From an uncultured Dietzia sp. (GTDB taxonomy: Bacteria > Actinomycetota > Actinomycetes > Mycobacteriales > Mycobacteriaceae), in contig CAMNYG010000099.1 of NCBI GenBank assembly GCA_946570335.1, positions 1 to 5,870 of the forward strand: a stretch of 5,870 bases of DNA, written 5' to 3'. The position numbers and the translations under genes were made by a program. Below the pieces are notes generated by a model. The model saw only the letters and a list, made by a program, of their open reading frames with translations. It was not told the DNA's origin and ran no database searches. Shown piece by piece: positions 1-5,314 of the stretch; the stretch's first letter is position 1; the number at the start of each line of letters is the position of its first letter.

Positions 1-614
1 GGCTGCTCGGGTGCGGCGTGATGGCCGGCATCGGCGCGGCCGTCAACACTGGCGCTGTGAGCCGGGGACAGTCCGTCGCGGTCATCGGCTGCGGCGGGGT
101 GGGCGTGGCCTCCGTCGTGGGCGCCCGGTTGGCCGGTGCCTCGACGATCGTCGCGGTGGACATCGACGACACCAAGCTCGAGTGGGCCAAGGACTTCGGG
201 GCCACTCACACGGTCAATTCGCGCGAGACGGACCCGGTGGCGGCCATCCAGGAGCTCACCGACGGGTTCGGAGCGGACGTCGTGATCGACGCCGTAGGCC
301 GTCCGGAGACCTACGAACAGGCCTTCTATGCTCGCGATCTCGCCGGCACGGTTGTGTTGGTCGGTGTCCCGACCCCCGAGATGAGGCTCGAGATGCCGCT
401 GCTCGACTTCTTCGGGCGCGGCGGCTCGCTCAAGTCGTCCTGGTATGGCGACTGCCTGCCGGAGCGGGATTTCCCGATGCTCGTGGATCTGCATCTGCAG
501 GGTCGTCTCCCGTTGGAGAAGTTCGTGTCCGAGAGGATCGGCATCGACGCCGTCGAGGCCGCATTCGACGCTATGAAGGCAGGCTCTGTCCTGCGATCGG
601 TGGTGACGTTGTGA
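1..614 (+). CDS. mscR: S-(hydroxymethyl)mycothiol dehydrogenase / S-nitrosomycothiol reductase (zinc alcohol dehydrogenase family), 5' end missing
   Basis: Partial gene. It enters from the left in the frame whose first full codon is at 3, and ends with TGA at 612-614, leaving 203 visible residues. The family is usually about 360 aa, so roughly 160 N-terminal residues, including most catalytic zinc ligands, lie outside. The visible part starts with LLGCGV, whose Cys (codon 12-14) corresponds to the third catalytic zinc ligand of class III alcohol dehydrogenases. A Rossmann fold follows: VIGCGGVG at about 81-104, then an acidic residue at the end of beta-2 (VAVDID, Asp codon 159-161), as expected for NAD rather than NADP. 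Known family role: oxidises the formaldehyde-mycothiol adduct to S-formylmycothiol and reduces S-nitrosomycothiol in the cytosol. The mycothiol assignment, rather than glutathione or a general alcohol dehydrogenase, is inferred from the actinobacterial setting and the downstream hydrolase. The GTG at 18 is internal, not the start. Confidence 0.85.
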   Translation, partial: LLGCGVMAGIGAAVNTGAVSRGQSVAVIGCGGVGVASVVGARLAGASTIVAVDIDDTKLEWAKDFGATHTVNSRETDPVAAIQELTDGFGADVVIDAVGRPETYEQAFYARDLAGTVVLVGVPTPEMRLEMPLLDFFGRGGSLKSSWYGDCLPERDFPMLVDLHLQGRLPLEKFVSERIGIDAVEAAFDAMKAGSVLRSVVTL

Positions 615-1270
615 GTGAGGTGTACACCAGCGCCGGGTACGCCGGCGGACTGCGTATCGAGAAGGTGGTCACGAGCGGGATCTTCGCGCTCGACGGTGGC
701 GAATGGGAGGTGGACAACAACATCTGGATCCTCGGGGACGACTCCGAGGTGTACGTGATCGACGCGGCGCACACGGCCCAGCCGATCATCGATGCGGTGG
801 CCGGGCGCAAGGTCAAGGGCATCCTGTGCTCGCACGCCCATAATGACCACATCACGGTGGCCCCCGAGTTGTCCGAGAAGCTCGATGCGCCGATCCTGGT
901 GCATCCCGGTGACCAGATGCTGTGGGACCAGACCCACCCCGACGTATCGCACGGGGACCTTGAGGACAACCAGCGACTGGAGATCGCGGGTACCCGCGTC
1001 GACGTGATGAACACCCCCGGCCACTCACCGGGCTCCGTGGTGTTCCACGTCCCGGAGGCAGGGGTGCTCTTCTCCGGCGACACGCTGTTCTCCGGGGGGC
1101 CGGGAGCGACCGGTCGTTCCTACTCGGATTTTCCCACCATCATCACCTCGATCCGGGAGCGCATCCTGACGCTGCCGGCCGAGACGCTGGTGCACACCGG
1201 CCACGGTGACGGCACCAAGGTCGGGGATGAATCCCCGCATCTGGAAGAGTGGATCCGGCGCGGATACTGA
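611..1270 (+). CDS. Metallo-beta-lactamase-fold hydrolase, possible S-formylmycothiol thioesterase
   Basis: A 219-residue glyoxalase II-like metallohydrolase. The binuclear metal-site motif HAHNDH is at residues 75-80 (H75, H77, D79, H80). Further ligands are visible as H138 in TPGHSPGS, D157 in FSGDTLF and H198 in HTGHGD, so all expected metal ligands are present and it should be active. No signal peptide or membrane segment is seen, so it is cytosolic. The GTG start at 611 overlaps the dehydrogenase stop as GTGA, typical of translational coupling; GTG 620 is a possible alternative. The same frame is open back to position 11, but that stretch only shadows the dehydrogenase. The family is known to hydrolyse thioesters and related bonds. 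Because the upstream enzyme makes S-formylmycothiol, hydrolysis of that thioester to formate and mycothiol is a reasonable inference, but the sequence does not prove the substrate. Confidence 0.9.
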   Translation: MSEVYTSAGYAGGLRIEKVVTSGIFALDGGEWEVDNNIWILGDDSEVYVIDAAHTAQPIIDAVAGRKVKGILCSHAHNDHITVAPELSEKLDAPILVHPGDQMLWDQTHPDVSHGDLEDNQRLEIAGTRVDVMNTPGHSPGSVVFHVPEAGVLFSGDTLFSGGPGATGRSYSDFPTIITSIRERILTLPAETLVHTGHGDGTKVGDESPHLEEWIRRGY

Positions 1271-1293
1271 TCTCCAGCGCACGCCGGGAGGCA

Positions 1294-1317
1294 CGCTGCG
1301 CTGCCAGGCTCGCAGCG
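1294..1317 (+). repeat. Small inverted repeat / hairpin after the MBL hydrolase gene
   Basis: A perfect 7-bp inverted repeat, CGCTGCG (1294-1300) and CGCAGCG (1311-1317), separated by 10 bases. It lies 23 bases after the hydrolase stop codon and before a much stronger hairpin. It may be an accessory terminator or RNA 3'-end structure. A 7-bp GC-rich repeat can arise by chance in this genome, so the function is uncertain. Confidence 0.4.
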
Positions 1318-1342
1318 AACGAGATGCACCGGGCACACAGTC

Positions 1343-1380
1343 GGGCGCGTCGGGCAGGATGGACCCTGTCCGACGCGCCC
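1343..1380 (+). terminator. Strong hairpin, probable terminator of the dehydrogenase-hydrolase operon
   Basis: A 16-bp stem with one G-T wobble: the left arm at 1343-1358 begins GGGCGCGTCGG, the right arm at 1365-1380 ends CGACGCGCCC, and the loop is six bases (ATGGAC). It is by far the longest inverted repeat seen in the window and sits 72 bases past the hydrolase stop. No T-run follows, which is common for actinobacterial hairpin terminators. The stem is almost symmetrical, so it could also act on the minus strand, but no minus-strand gene is adjacent. Confidence 0.7.
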
Positions 1381-1394
1381 GTGTCCGTGGGTGC

Positions 1395-1417
1395 CGGCCC
1401 GGGAGACGTCCGGGCCG
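1395..1417 (+). repeat. Second hairpin, upstream of the SRPBCC gene
   Basis: A perfect 8-bp inverted repeat, CGGCCCGG (1395-1402) and CCGGGCCG (1410-1417), with a 7-base loop GAGACGT. It lies between the strong terminator hairpin and the ribosome binding site at 1437. It could be a second terminator, a 5'-leader structure of the next mRNA, or an operator-like dyad. No clear -10 element could be placed here, so the role is open. Confidence 0.45.
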
Positions 1418-1436
1418 CAACTGGGTCGGACCATCC

Positions 1437-1444
1437 GAGGAGGT
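1437..1444 (+). promoter_or_regulatory. Ribosome binding site that fixes the start of the SRPBCC gene
   Basis: GAGGAGGT is a near-perfect Shine-Dalgarno sequence. It directly touches the in-frame ATG at 1445, which is too close to use, but lies about 10 bases before the ATG at 1454. It therefore selects 1454 over the upstream in-frame ATGs at 1391 and 1445. Confidence 0.75.
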
Positions 1445-1453
1445 ATGCGAAAC

Positions 1454-1903
1454 ATGGCCAGGGTCACCGCCACCAACACCATTGTCGTCGAGGCACCCGT
1501 CGAGGCCGTGACCACGGCGATCGCCGATTACGCGGGTGTACGCCCCCGGATCCAGCCCGAGCAGTTCAGCGCCTACCGCCTGATCGAGGGCGGCCAGGGA
1601 CAGGGCACCGTCGCAGCCTGGCACCTGCAGGCCACCAAGAAGCGCAGCCGTGACGTCAAGGTGAGCGTCACCGTCGAGGACGCGGGCGGTCACTGGACAC
1701 TGGTGGAGAAGGACACCAACTCATCCATGGCCACCACCTACACAGTGCGCGAGGCCACCGGTGGTTCGCTCGTCGAGATGACCACCTCCTGGGACGGCGC
1801 CGGGGGAGTCGGTGGATTCTTCGAGCGCACCTTCGCACCGGCCGGTCTGAAGCGGATCCAGCACGAACTGCTCACCAATCTGAAGGCAGACGTCGAAGGC
1901 TGA
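1454..1903 (+). CDS. SRPBCC (START / polyketide cyclase-like) family protein
   Basis: A small protein of 149 residues from the ATG at 1454, the start favoured by the Shine-Dalgarno spacing. The N-terminus ARVTATNTIVVEAPVEAVTTAI is the typical first strand and helix of the helix-grip SRPBCC fold (VEAPVEAV motif at about 12-19). Beta-strand segments follow through the middle (TVAAWHLQA, VKVSVTVED, HWTLVEKD, SLVEMTTSW). A C-terminal long helix spans about 121-147 (FFERTFAPAGLKRIQHELLTNLKAD). The length fits single-domain members, which bind hydrophobic ligands in a central cavity. No signal peptide or membrane segment is seen. Ligand and pathway cannot be told from the sequence. It stands alone: hairpins separate it from the operon upstream, and a non-coding stretch follows. 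Confidence 0.85.
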   Translation: MARVTATNTIVVEAPVEAVTTAIADYAGVRPRIQPEQFSAYRLIEGGQGQGTVAAWHLQATKKRSRDVKVSVTVEDAGGHWTLVEKDTNSSMATTYTVREATGGSLVEMTTSWDGAGGVGGFFERTFAPAGLKRIQHELLTNLKADVEG

Positions 1904-2039
1904 TCCGAGGCCAGGGAAGGCACGTAGGCACACGTACGGGCGCATCGAGAGTGTGGCGGGATAGTGCCGGCGGGGCTTCGTCATGCGCTACAGGTCGCGG
2001 TACAGCTGTGGCTGAGGGCCGGGTGGCGGCGTCCACTCC

Positions 2040-2264
2040 ATGACCTGTGGCAACCCGACTCATGCCGAGGCGGACTCTGCGGGTGTGGATTTATTGGATG
2101 AGTGGCGCGAGCGCGACGCCGAGATCGTAGCCGAGCGCTTACGGATCGCCGAGGAATGGGAGACGTACGAGAGCGCCCGGCGGACCCACCCGCCGGGCAG
2201 TGCTTGTGCGGTAAGGGGTTGTCGTGGGTGGGTCGGACACCGACACCAGCGTCGGTGCAGGTAG
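2040..2264 (+). CDS. Small hypothetical reading frame, coding status doubtful
   Basis: ATG at 2040 to TAG at 2262-2264, 74 residues. An in-frame stop at 2013-2015 prevents extension upstream, and no good Shine-Dalgarno sequence precedes the ATG (the upstream purines GGTGGCGG are weak and distant). Residues about 20-52 have a G/C third base in nearly every codon and would form a charged amphipathic helix (DEWRERDAEIVAERLRIAEE). The flanking parts have poorer codon usage with many third-base T and A codons, including two TTA leucine codons. The C-terminal third is Arg/Cys/His-rich (C-x4-C-x5-H-x-H) and overlaps an inverted repeat. I do not recognise the protein. It may be a small real gene, the remnant of a larger decayed gene, or chance. 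Confidence 0.3.
   Translation: MTCGNPTHAEADSAGVDLLDEWRERDAEIVAERLRIAEEWETYESARRTHPPGSACAVRGCRGWVGHRHQRRCR
2238..2257 (-). terminator. Possible hairpin downstream of the tRNA gene
   Basis: CACCGAC (2238-2244) and GTCGGTG (2251-2257) form a perfect 7-bp stem with a 6-base loop, starting 21 bases past the tRNA CCA end on the minus strand. No T-run follows. An alternative 5-bp hairpin, GTCGG (2232-2236) with CCGAC (2240-2244), shares one arm, so the two are mutually exclusive. It could be the tRNA terminator or processing structure. If the small frame at 2040-2264 is real, this lies within its 3' end. Confidence 0.35.
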
Positions 2265-2278
2265 GACGGTGTCAGCAG

Positions 2279-2355
2279 TGGTGCCCCCGGTCGGACTCGA
2301 ACCGACACTGGACGGGTTTTGAATCCGTTGCCTCTGCCAATTGGGCTACGGGGGC
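2279..2355 (-). tRNA. tRNA with anticodon CAA (leucine, UUG codon), short variable arm, CCA encoded
   Basis: Read on the minus strand from 2355 to 2279. The acceptor stem is GCCCCCG (2355-2349) paired with CGGGGGC (2289-2283), 7 perfect pairs, then discriminator A (2282) and an encoded CCA (2281-2279). The D stem is GCC/GGC with a long G18-G19-containing loop. The anticodon arm is ACGGA-TTCAAAA-CCCGT, giving anticodon CAA; the last stem pair would be an A-C mismatch. The variable region is only 5 bases (CCAGT). The T arm is GTCGG-TTCGAGT-CCGAC. Leucine identity is supported by the anticodon, discriminator A73, a leucine-type 3-bp D stem and a possible A15-U48 pair. The short variable arm is atypical, since bacterial leucine tRNAs are normally class II with a long arm. 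The tRNA is divergent from polA. Confidence 0.88.
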
Positions 2356-2380
2356 GAGTGCGGCGTGCCGCTGGTCGAGA

Positions 2381-2386
2381 AGTCTA
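2381..2386 (-). promoter_or_regulatory. Candidate -10 element for the tRNA gene
   Basis: On the minus strand the bases read TAGACT, fitting the actinobacterial TANNNT -10 pattern. Transcription would start about 19 bases before the mature tRNA 5' end. No good -35 hexamer is found at 17-18 bases spacing; a CCGACA lies 21 bases upstream, which is too far. This is therefore a tentative call. Confidence 0.35.
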
Positions 2387-2422
2387 ACGCAACGCCTGCG
2401 AGCGCCTGTCGGACGGCGCCCC

Positions 2423-2428
2423 TAGAGT
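2423..2428 (+). promoter_or_regulatory. Candidate -10 element of a leaderless polA promoter
   Basis: TAGAGT fits TANNNT and ends six bases before the GTG start codon at 2435, the normal distance from a -10 element to the transcription start. The mRNA would then begin at or next to the start codon. The same bases contain an in-frame TAG stop (2423-2425), which rules out a coding extension upstream, and there is no Shine-Dalgarno sequence before the GTG. No recognisable -35 box is seen near 2400-2406. Confidence 0.5.
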
Positions 2429-2434
2429 GTCGGT

Positions 2435-5254
2435 GTGAGCACCTCGAGCGAAACCGTGGACACAGGATCGTCGGCCCCGACCAAGACCGACCCCAGCGCA
2501 GCGGGCGGTGCCGAACCCGCGGGTGCGGGGGATCGGCCTGCCCGGCTGTTGTTGCTCGACGGACACTCGCTGGCGTTCCGTGCGTTCTACGCGCTGCCGG
2601 CCGAGAACTTCTCGACCGCGTCGGGGCAGCACACCAACGCGGTGTACGGCTTCCTGTCGATGGTCGCGAACCTCGTCACCGAGGAGGAGCCGACGCACCT
2701 CGCGGTGGCATTCGACGTCTCGCGCGCCACGCTGCACCGCACTGCCGAGTACCCCGAGTACAAGTCCACCCGATCCGCCGCGCCCGAGGAGTTCAAGGGC
2801 CAGGTCGAACTCATCCAAGAGGCGCTCGCGGCACTCGGTGTACGCACGCTGTCTCTTGAGGGGCACGAGGCGGATGACATCATCGCCACCCTCGCGACCC
2901 AGACCGTCGCGTCATTTCCGGACTCCACAACCTTCATCTGCACCGGTGACCGTGACGCACTACAGCTCGTCACCGACTCCGTGACGGTGCTCTACCCGGT
3001 CAAAGGCGTCTCCGAACTCGCCAGATACACCCCGGAAGCCGTCGAGGCGAAGTACGGCGTGACCCCGGCCCAGTACCCGGATGTCGCGGCGCTGCGCGGA
3101 GACACCTCCGACAACCTGCCCGGCGTCCCGAAGGTCGGAGACAAGACCGCGGCCAAGTGGATCACCCAGTACGGGTCTCTGTCCGAACTCATCGCCCACG
3201 CCGACGAGGTCAAGGGCAAGGTCGGCGAGAGCTTCCGTGCGCACCTGCCGCAGGTCCAGCTCAACCGTCGCATCACCGAGCTCTCCCGCGACCTGGACCT
3301 GGGGGTGGAGATGCCGGACCTGGTTCGTGCCACCCCGGAGCGAGCCGACGTCAACGCCCTGTTCGACCGTCTCGAGTTCGGAGCCCAGGCCCGTACCCGC
3401 TTCCTCAAGGCCTTTCTGCCCGAGGGTGCCCCGGAGCCGGTCGCCGAGATCGAGCTCGAGCAGGCCTCCGTCCTGCATGCCGGAGAGGTCTCGGATTGGC
3501 TGGCCTCCCACGCGCCGGCCGGGCAGAGGCACGGCGTCGTCGTCGCCGGACCATCCGAACCCGGTGCAGGTGACGCGCAGACCATCACGATCGCCGCCGC
3601 CGGCGGCGCCTCCGGACACATCGACCTCGCGGCGATCAACTCCGCCGACGAGGAGGCTCTACAGGCGTGGCTCGCCGACGACGCGGTGAGCAAGGCGCTC
3701 CACGACGCCAAATCGGCCACCCACGCACTCGCCGGCCGGAGCCTCACTCTCGGCGGCGTGACCATGGACATCGCCCTCGCCGCCTACCTGGTCCGCCCGG
3801 GGCAGCGCAGCTACGGCCTCGCCGAGCTGTACCAGCGTCACCTCCAGTCCGAACTGCCCGAGGTCGAGGCGGGGGAGAAGCAGCTCTCGCTACTCGACGA
3901 GGTCGACGAGGCCGAGGTCGAGCAGAGGTACGCCGACTCCGCGGCCACCCGTGCTCGTGCGGTGATCGACCTGGCAGACCGGCTCGACGTGGAACTCGAG
4001 CAGGTCCACGGGTCGAAGTTGCTCGCGGAGATGGAGCTTCCGCTCGTCCCCGTGCTCGCACAAATGGAAGCCTGTGGGATCGCCGTGGACGGCGCTGCGC
4101 TGGACGAGCTCCGCGACGGGTTCGCCGACCGGGGCCGCCAGGCACAGGAGGCGGCGTACGAGGCGATCGGCGGCGAGCAGATCAACCTCGGTTCGCCCAA
4201 GCAGCTTCAGGTCGTTCTGTTCGAGACACTCGGCATGCCCAAGACCAAGAAGACCAAGACCGGCTACACCACGGACGCCAAAGCGCTCGAGGAACTGCTG
4301 AGCAAGGAGACCGGCGAGACCCCCGGACGTGCCTTCCTCGAGGCGCTGCTGCTGCACCGCGAGACCACCAAGATGCGCACCACAGTCGAGGGCCTCATCA
4401 AGACCATCGGCGACGACCGACGCATCCACACCACCTTCAACCAGACCGTCGCGGCCACCGGCCGACTGTCGTCGACCGACCCGAACCTGCAGAACATCCC
4501 CGTGCGGACCGAGGACGGCCGACGGATCCGCAAGTCGTTCGTCGTGGGCGAGGGCTACGACTGCCTGCTCACCGCCGACTACAGCCAGATCGAGATGCGC
4601 GTGATGGCGCACCTGTCCGGGGACGCCGGACTCATCGAAGCCTTCCGGACCGGCGAGGACCTCCACTCGTTCGTCGGCTCGCGCGCGTTCGGCGTGCCGA
4701 TCGACGAGGTCACCCCGGATCTGCGCCGCCGCGTCAAGGCCATGAGTTACGGGCTCGCGTACGGGCTCAGCGCGTTCGGGCTCGCCGCGCAGCTCGGGAT
4801 CAGCCAGGCCGAGGCACGCGATCAGATGGACGCCTACTTCGCGCGTTTCGGCGGGGTCCGAGACTACCTGCAGGCCGTCGTGGAGCAGGCTCGACGGGAC
4901 GGCTACACCGAGACCTTGTTCGGCCGGCGGCGCTACCTACCCGAGCTCAACTCGGACAACCGACTCAAGCGGGAGAACGCCGAGCGGGCCGCGCTCAATG
5001 CGCCGATCCAGGGCACTGCCGCCGACATCATCAAGACCGCGATGCTCCGCGTCGATGCTGACCTCACAGAGCGGGGGCTGCAGAGCAGGCTCCTACTGCA
5101 GGTCCACGACGAACTGGTGGTGGAGATCGCCGAAGGTGAGCTCGACGAGGTTCGTGATCTCGTGGTGGACCGCATGTACTCGGCCATCGAACTGGACGTG
5201 CCACTGGAGGTCTCCACCGGCATCGGCGGCGACTGGGACTCGGCCGCACACTGA
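2435..5254 (+). CDS. polA: DNA polymerase I
   Basis: A complete 939-residue family A polymerase that fills gaps and removes RNA primers in replication and repair. GTG 2435 is the first start after an in-frame stop. Residues 1-36 are a low-complexity Ser/Ala/Gly/Thr tail. The 5'-3' nuclease domain (about 37-330) keeps its metal-binding acids: D42 (LLLLDGHS), D94, E145/D147/D148 (GHEADD), D172/D174 (TGDRD) and D223/D226 (RGDTSDN). The 3'-5' exonuclease-like domain (about 340-515) has lost its active site: alignment to E. coli places A428 at D424 and A503 at D501, and the DxE motif is absent, so no proofreading is expected. The polymerase domain (about 525-939) is intact: motif A DYSQIEMR (715-722, D715), O-helix R764-K768-Y772-Y776 and motif C VHDE (890-893, D892). 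Y772 replaces the E. coli F762, as known in mycobacterial PolA. It converges on the downstream methyltransferase. Confidence 0.98.
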   Translation: MSTSSETVDTGSSAPTKTDPSAAGGAEPAGAGDRPARLLLLDGHSLAFRAFYALPAENFSTASGQHTNAVYGFLSMVANLVTEEEPTHLAVAFDVSRATLHRTAEYPEYKSTRSAAPEEFKGQVELIQEALAALGVRTLSLEGHEADDIIATLATQTVASFPDSTTFICTGDRDALQLVTDSVTVLYPVKGVSELARYTPEAVEAKYGVTPAQYPDVAALRGDTSDNLPGVPKVGDKTAAKWITQYGSLSELIAHADEVKGKVGESFRAHLPQVQLNRRITELSRDLDLGVEMPDLVRATPERADVNALFDRLEFGAQARTRFLKAFLPEGAPEPVAEIELEQASVLHAGEVSDWLASHAPAGQRHGVVVAGPSEPGAGDAQTITIAAAGGASGHIDLAAINSADEEALQAWLADDAVSKALHDAKSATHALAGRSLTLGGVTMDIALAAYLVRPGQRSYGLAELYQRHLQSELPEVEAGEKQLSLLDEVDEAEVEQRYADSAATRARAVIDLADRLDVELEQVHGSKLLAEMELPLVPVLAQMEACGIAVDGAALDELRDGFADRGRQAQEAAYEAIGGEQINLGSPKQLQVVLFETLGMPKTKKTKTGYTTDAKALEELLSKETGETPGRAFLEALLLHRETTKMRTTVEGLIKTIGDDRRIHTTFNQTVAATGRLSSTDPNLQNIPVRTEDGRRIRKSFVVGEGYDCLLTADYSQIEMRVMAHLSGDAGLIEAFRTGEDLHSFVGSRAFGVPIDEVTPDLRRRVKAMSYGLAYGLSAFGLAAQLGISQAEARDQMDAYFARFGGVRDYLQAVVEQARRDGYTETLFGRRRYLPELNSDNRLKRENAERAALNAPIQGTAADIIKTAMLRVDADLTERGLQSRLLLQVHDELVVEIAEGELDEVRDLVVDRMYSAIELDVPLEVSTGIGGDWDSAAH

Positions 5255-5256
5255 TC

Positions 5257-5275
5257 CGGGTGCATTCCGCATCCG
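5257..5275 (+). terminator. Probable polA terminator hairpin
   Basis: CGGGTGC (5257-5263) and GCATCCG (5269-5275) form a 7-bp stem with one G-T wobble and a 5-base loop, starting two bases after the polA stop codon. Only TT follows, not a T-run. The position in a 60-base convergent gap supports a termination role; the stem is short, so confidence is moderate. Confidence 0.5.
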
Positions 5276-5314
5276 TTCACGGAGATCTCTGGCCGACTGT
5301 GCCCCGGGAGAGAG

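Larger units (their letters stand above)
1904..2278. other. 375-base stretch without a confident gene
   Basis: Between the SRPBCC stop and the tRNA 3' end I see only one doubtful small reading frame (2040-2264) and small inverted repeats at 2231-2257. No convincing terminator follows the SRPBCC gene and no clear promoter consensus was found in 1904-2039. The part around 2085-2100 is locally A/T-richer than its surroundings. No transposase, integrase or RNA family was recognised. Confidence 0.6.

Noticed and set aside
11..610. Open frame joined upstream to the MBL hydrolase, giving a 419-residue protein
   Set aside because: The first 200 codons are an Arg/Gly-rich shadow of the dehydrogenase in another frame. 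The hydrolase homology starts right after GTG 611, which overlaps the dehydrogenase stop in normal operon fashion.
326..1083. Long antisense frames across the dehydrogenase and hydrolase genes
   Set aside because: They lie opposite well-supported genes, lack recognisable domains, and arise from the few stop codons in high-GC DNA.
1391..1453. Earlier starts (1391 and 1445) for the SRPBCC gene
   Set aside because: ATG 1445 abuts the Shine-Dalgarno sequence. GTG 1391 would place the ribosome site and the 1395-1417 hairpin inside the coding region and add a non-family N-terminus.
2102..2425. Plus-strand frame crossing the tRNA gene
   Set aside because: It runs through the tRNA on the opposite strand, and its sequence is explained by that RNA gene and the adjacent promoter region.
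3667..5061. A 464-codon frame inside polA on the same strand
   Set aside because: It encodes Arg-rich low-complexity sequence with no domain, in the +1 shadow of the intact polymerase frame.
5281..5288. GAGATCTC palindrome in the polA-methyltransferase gap as an operator
   Set aside because: An 8-base palindrome is expected by chance and it lies between two gene ends, not at a promoter.
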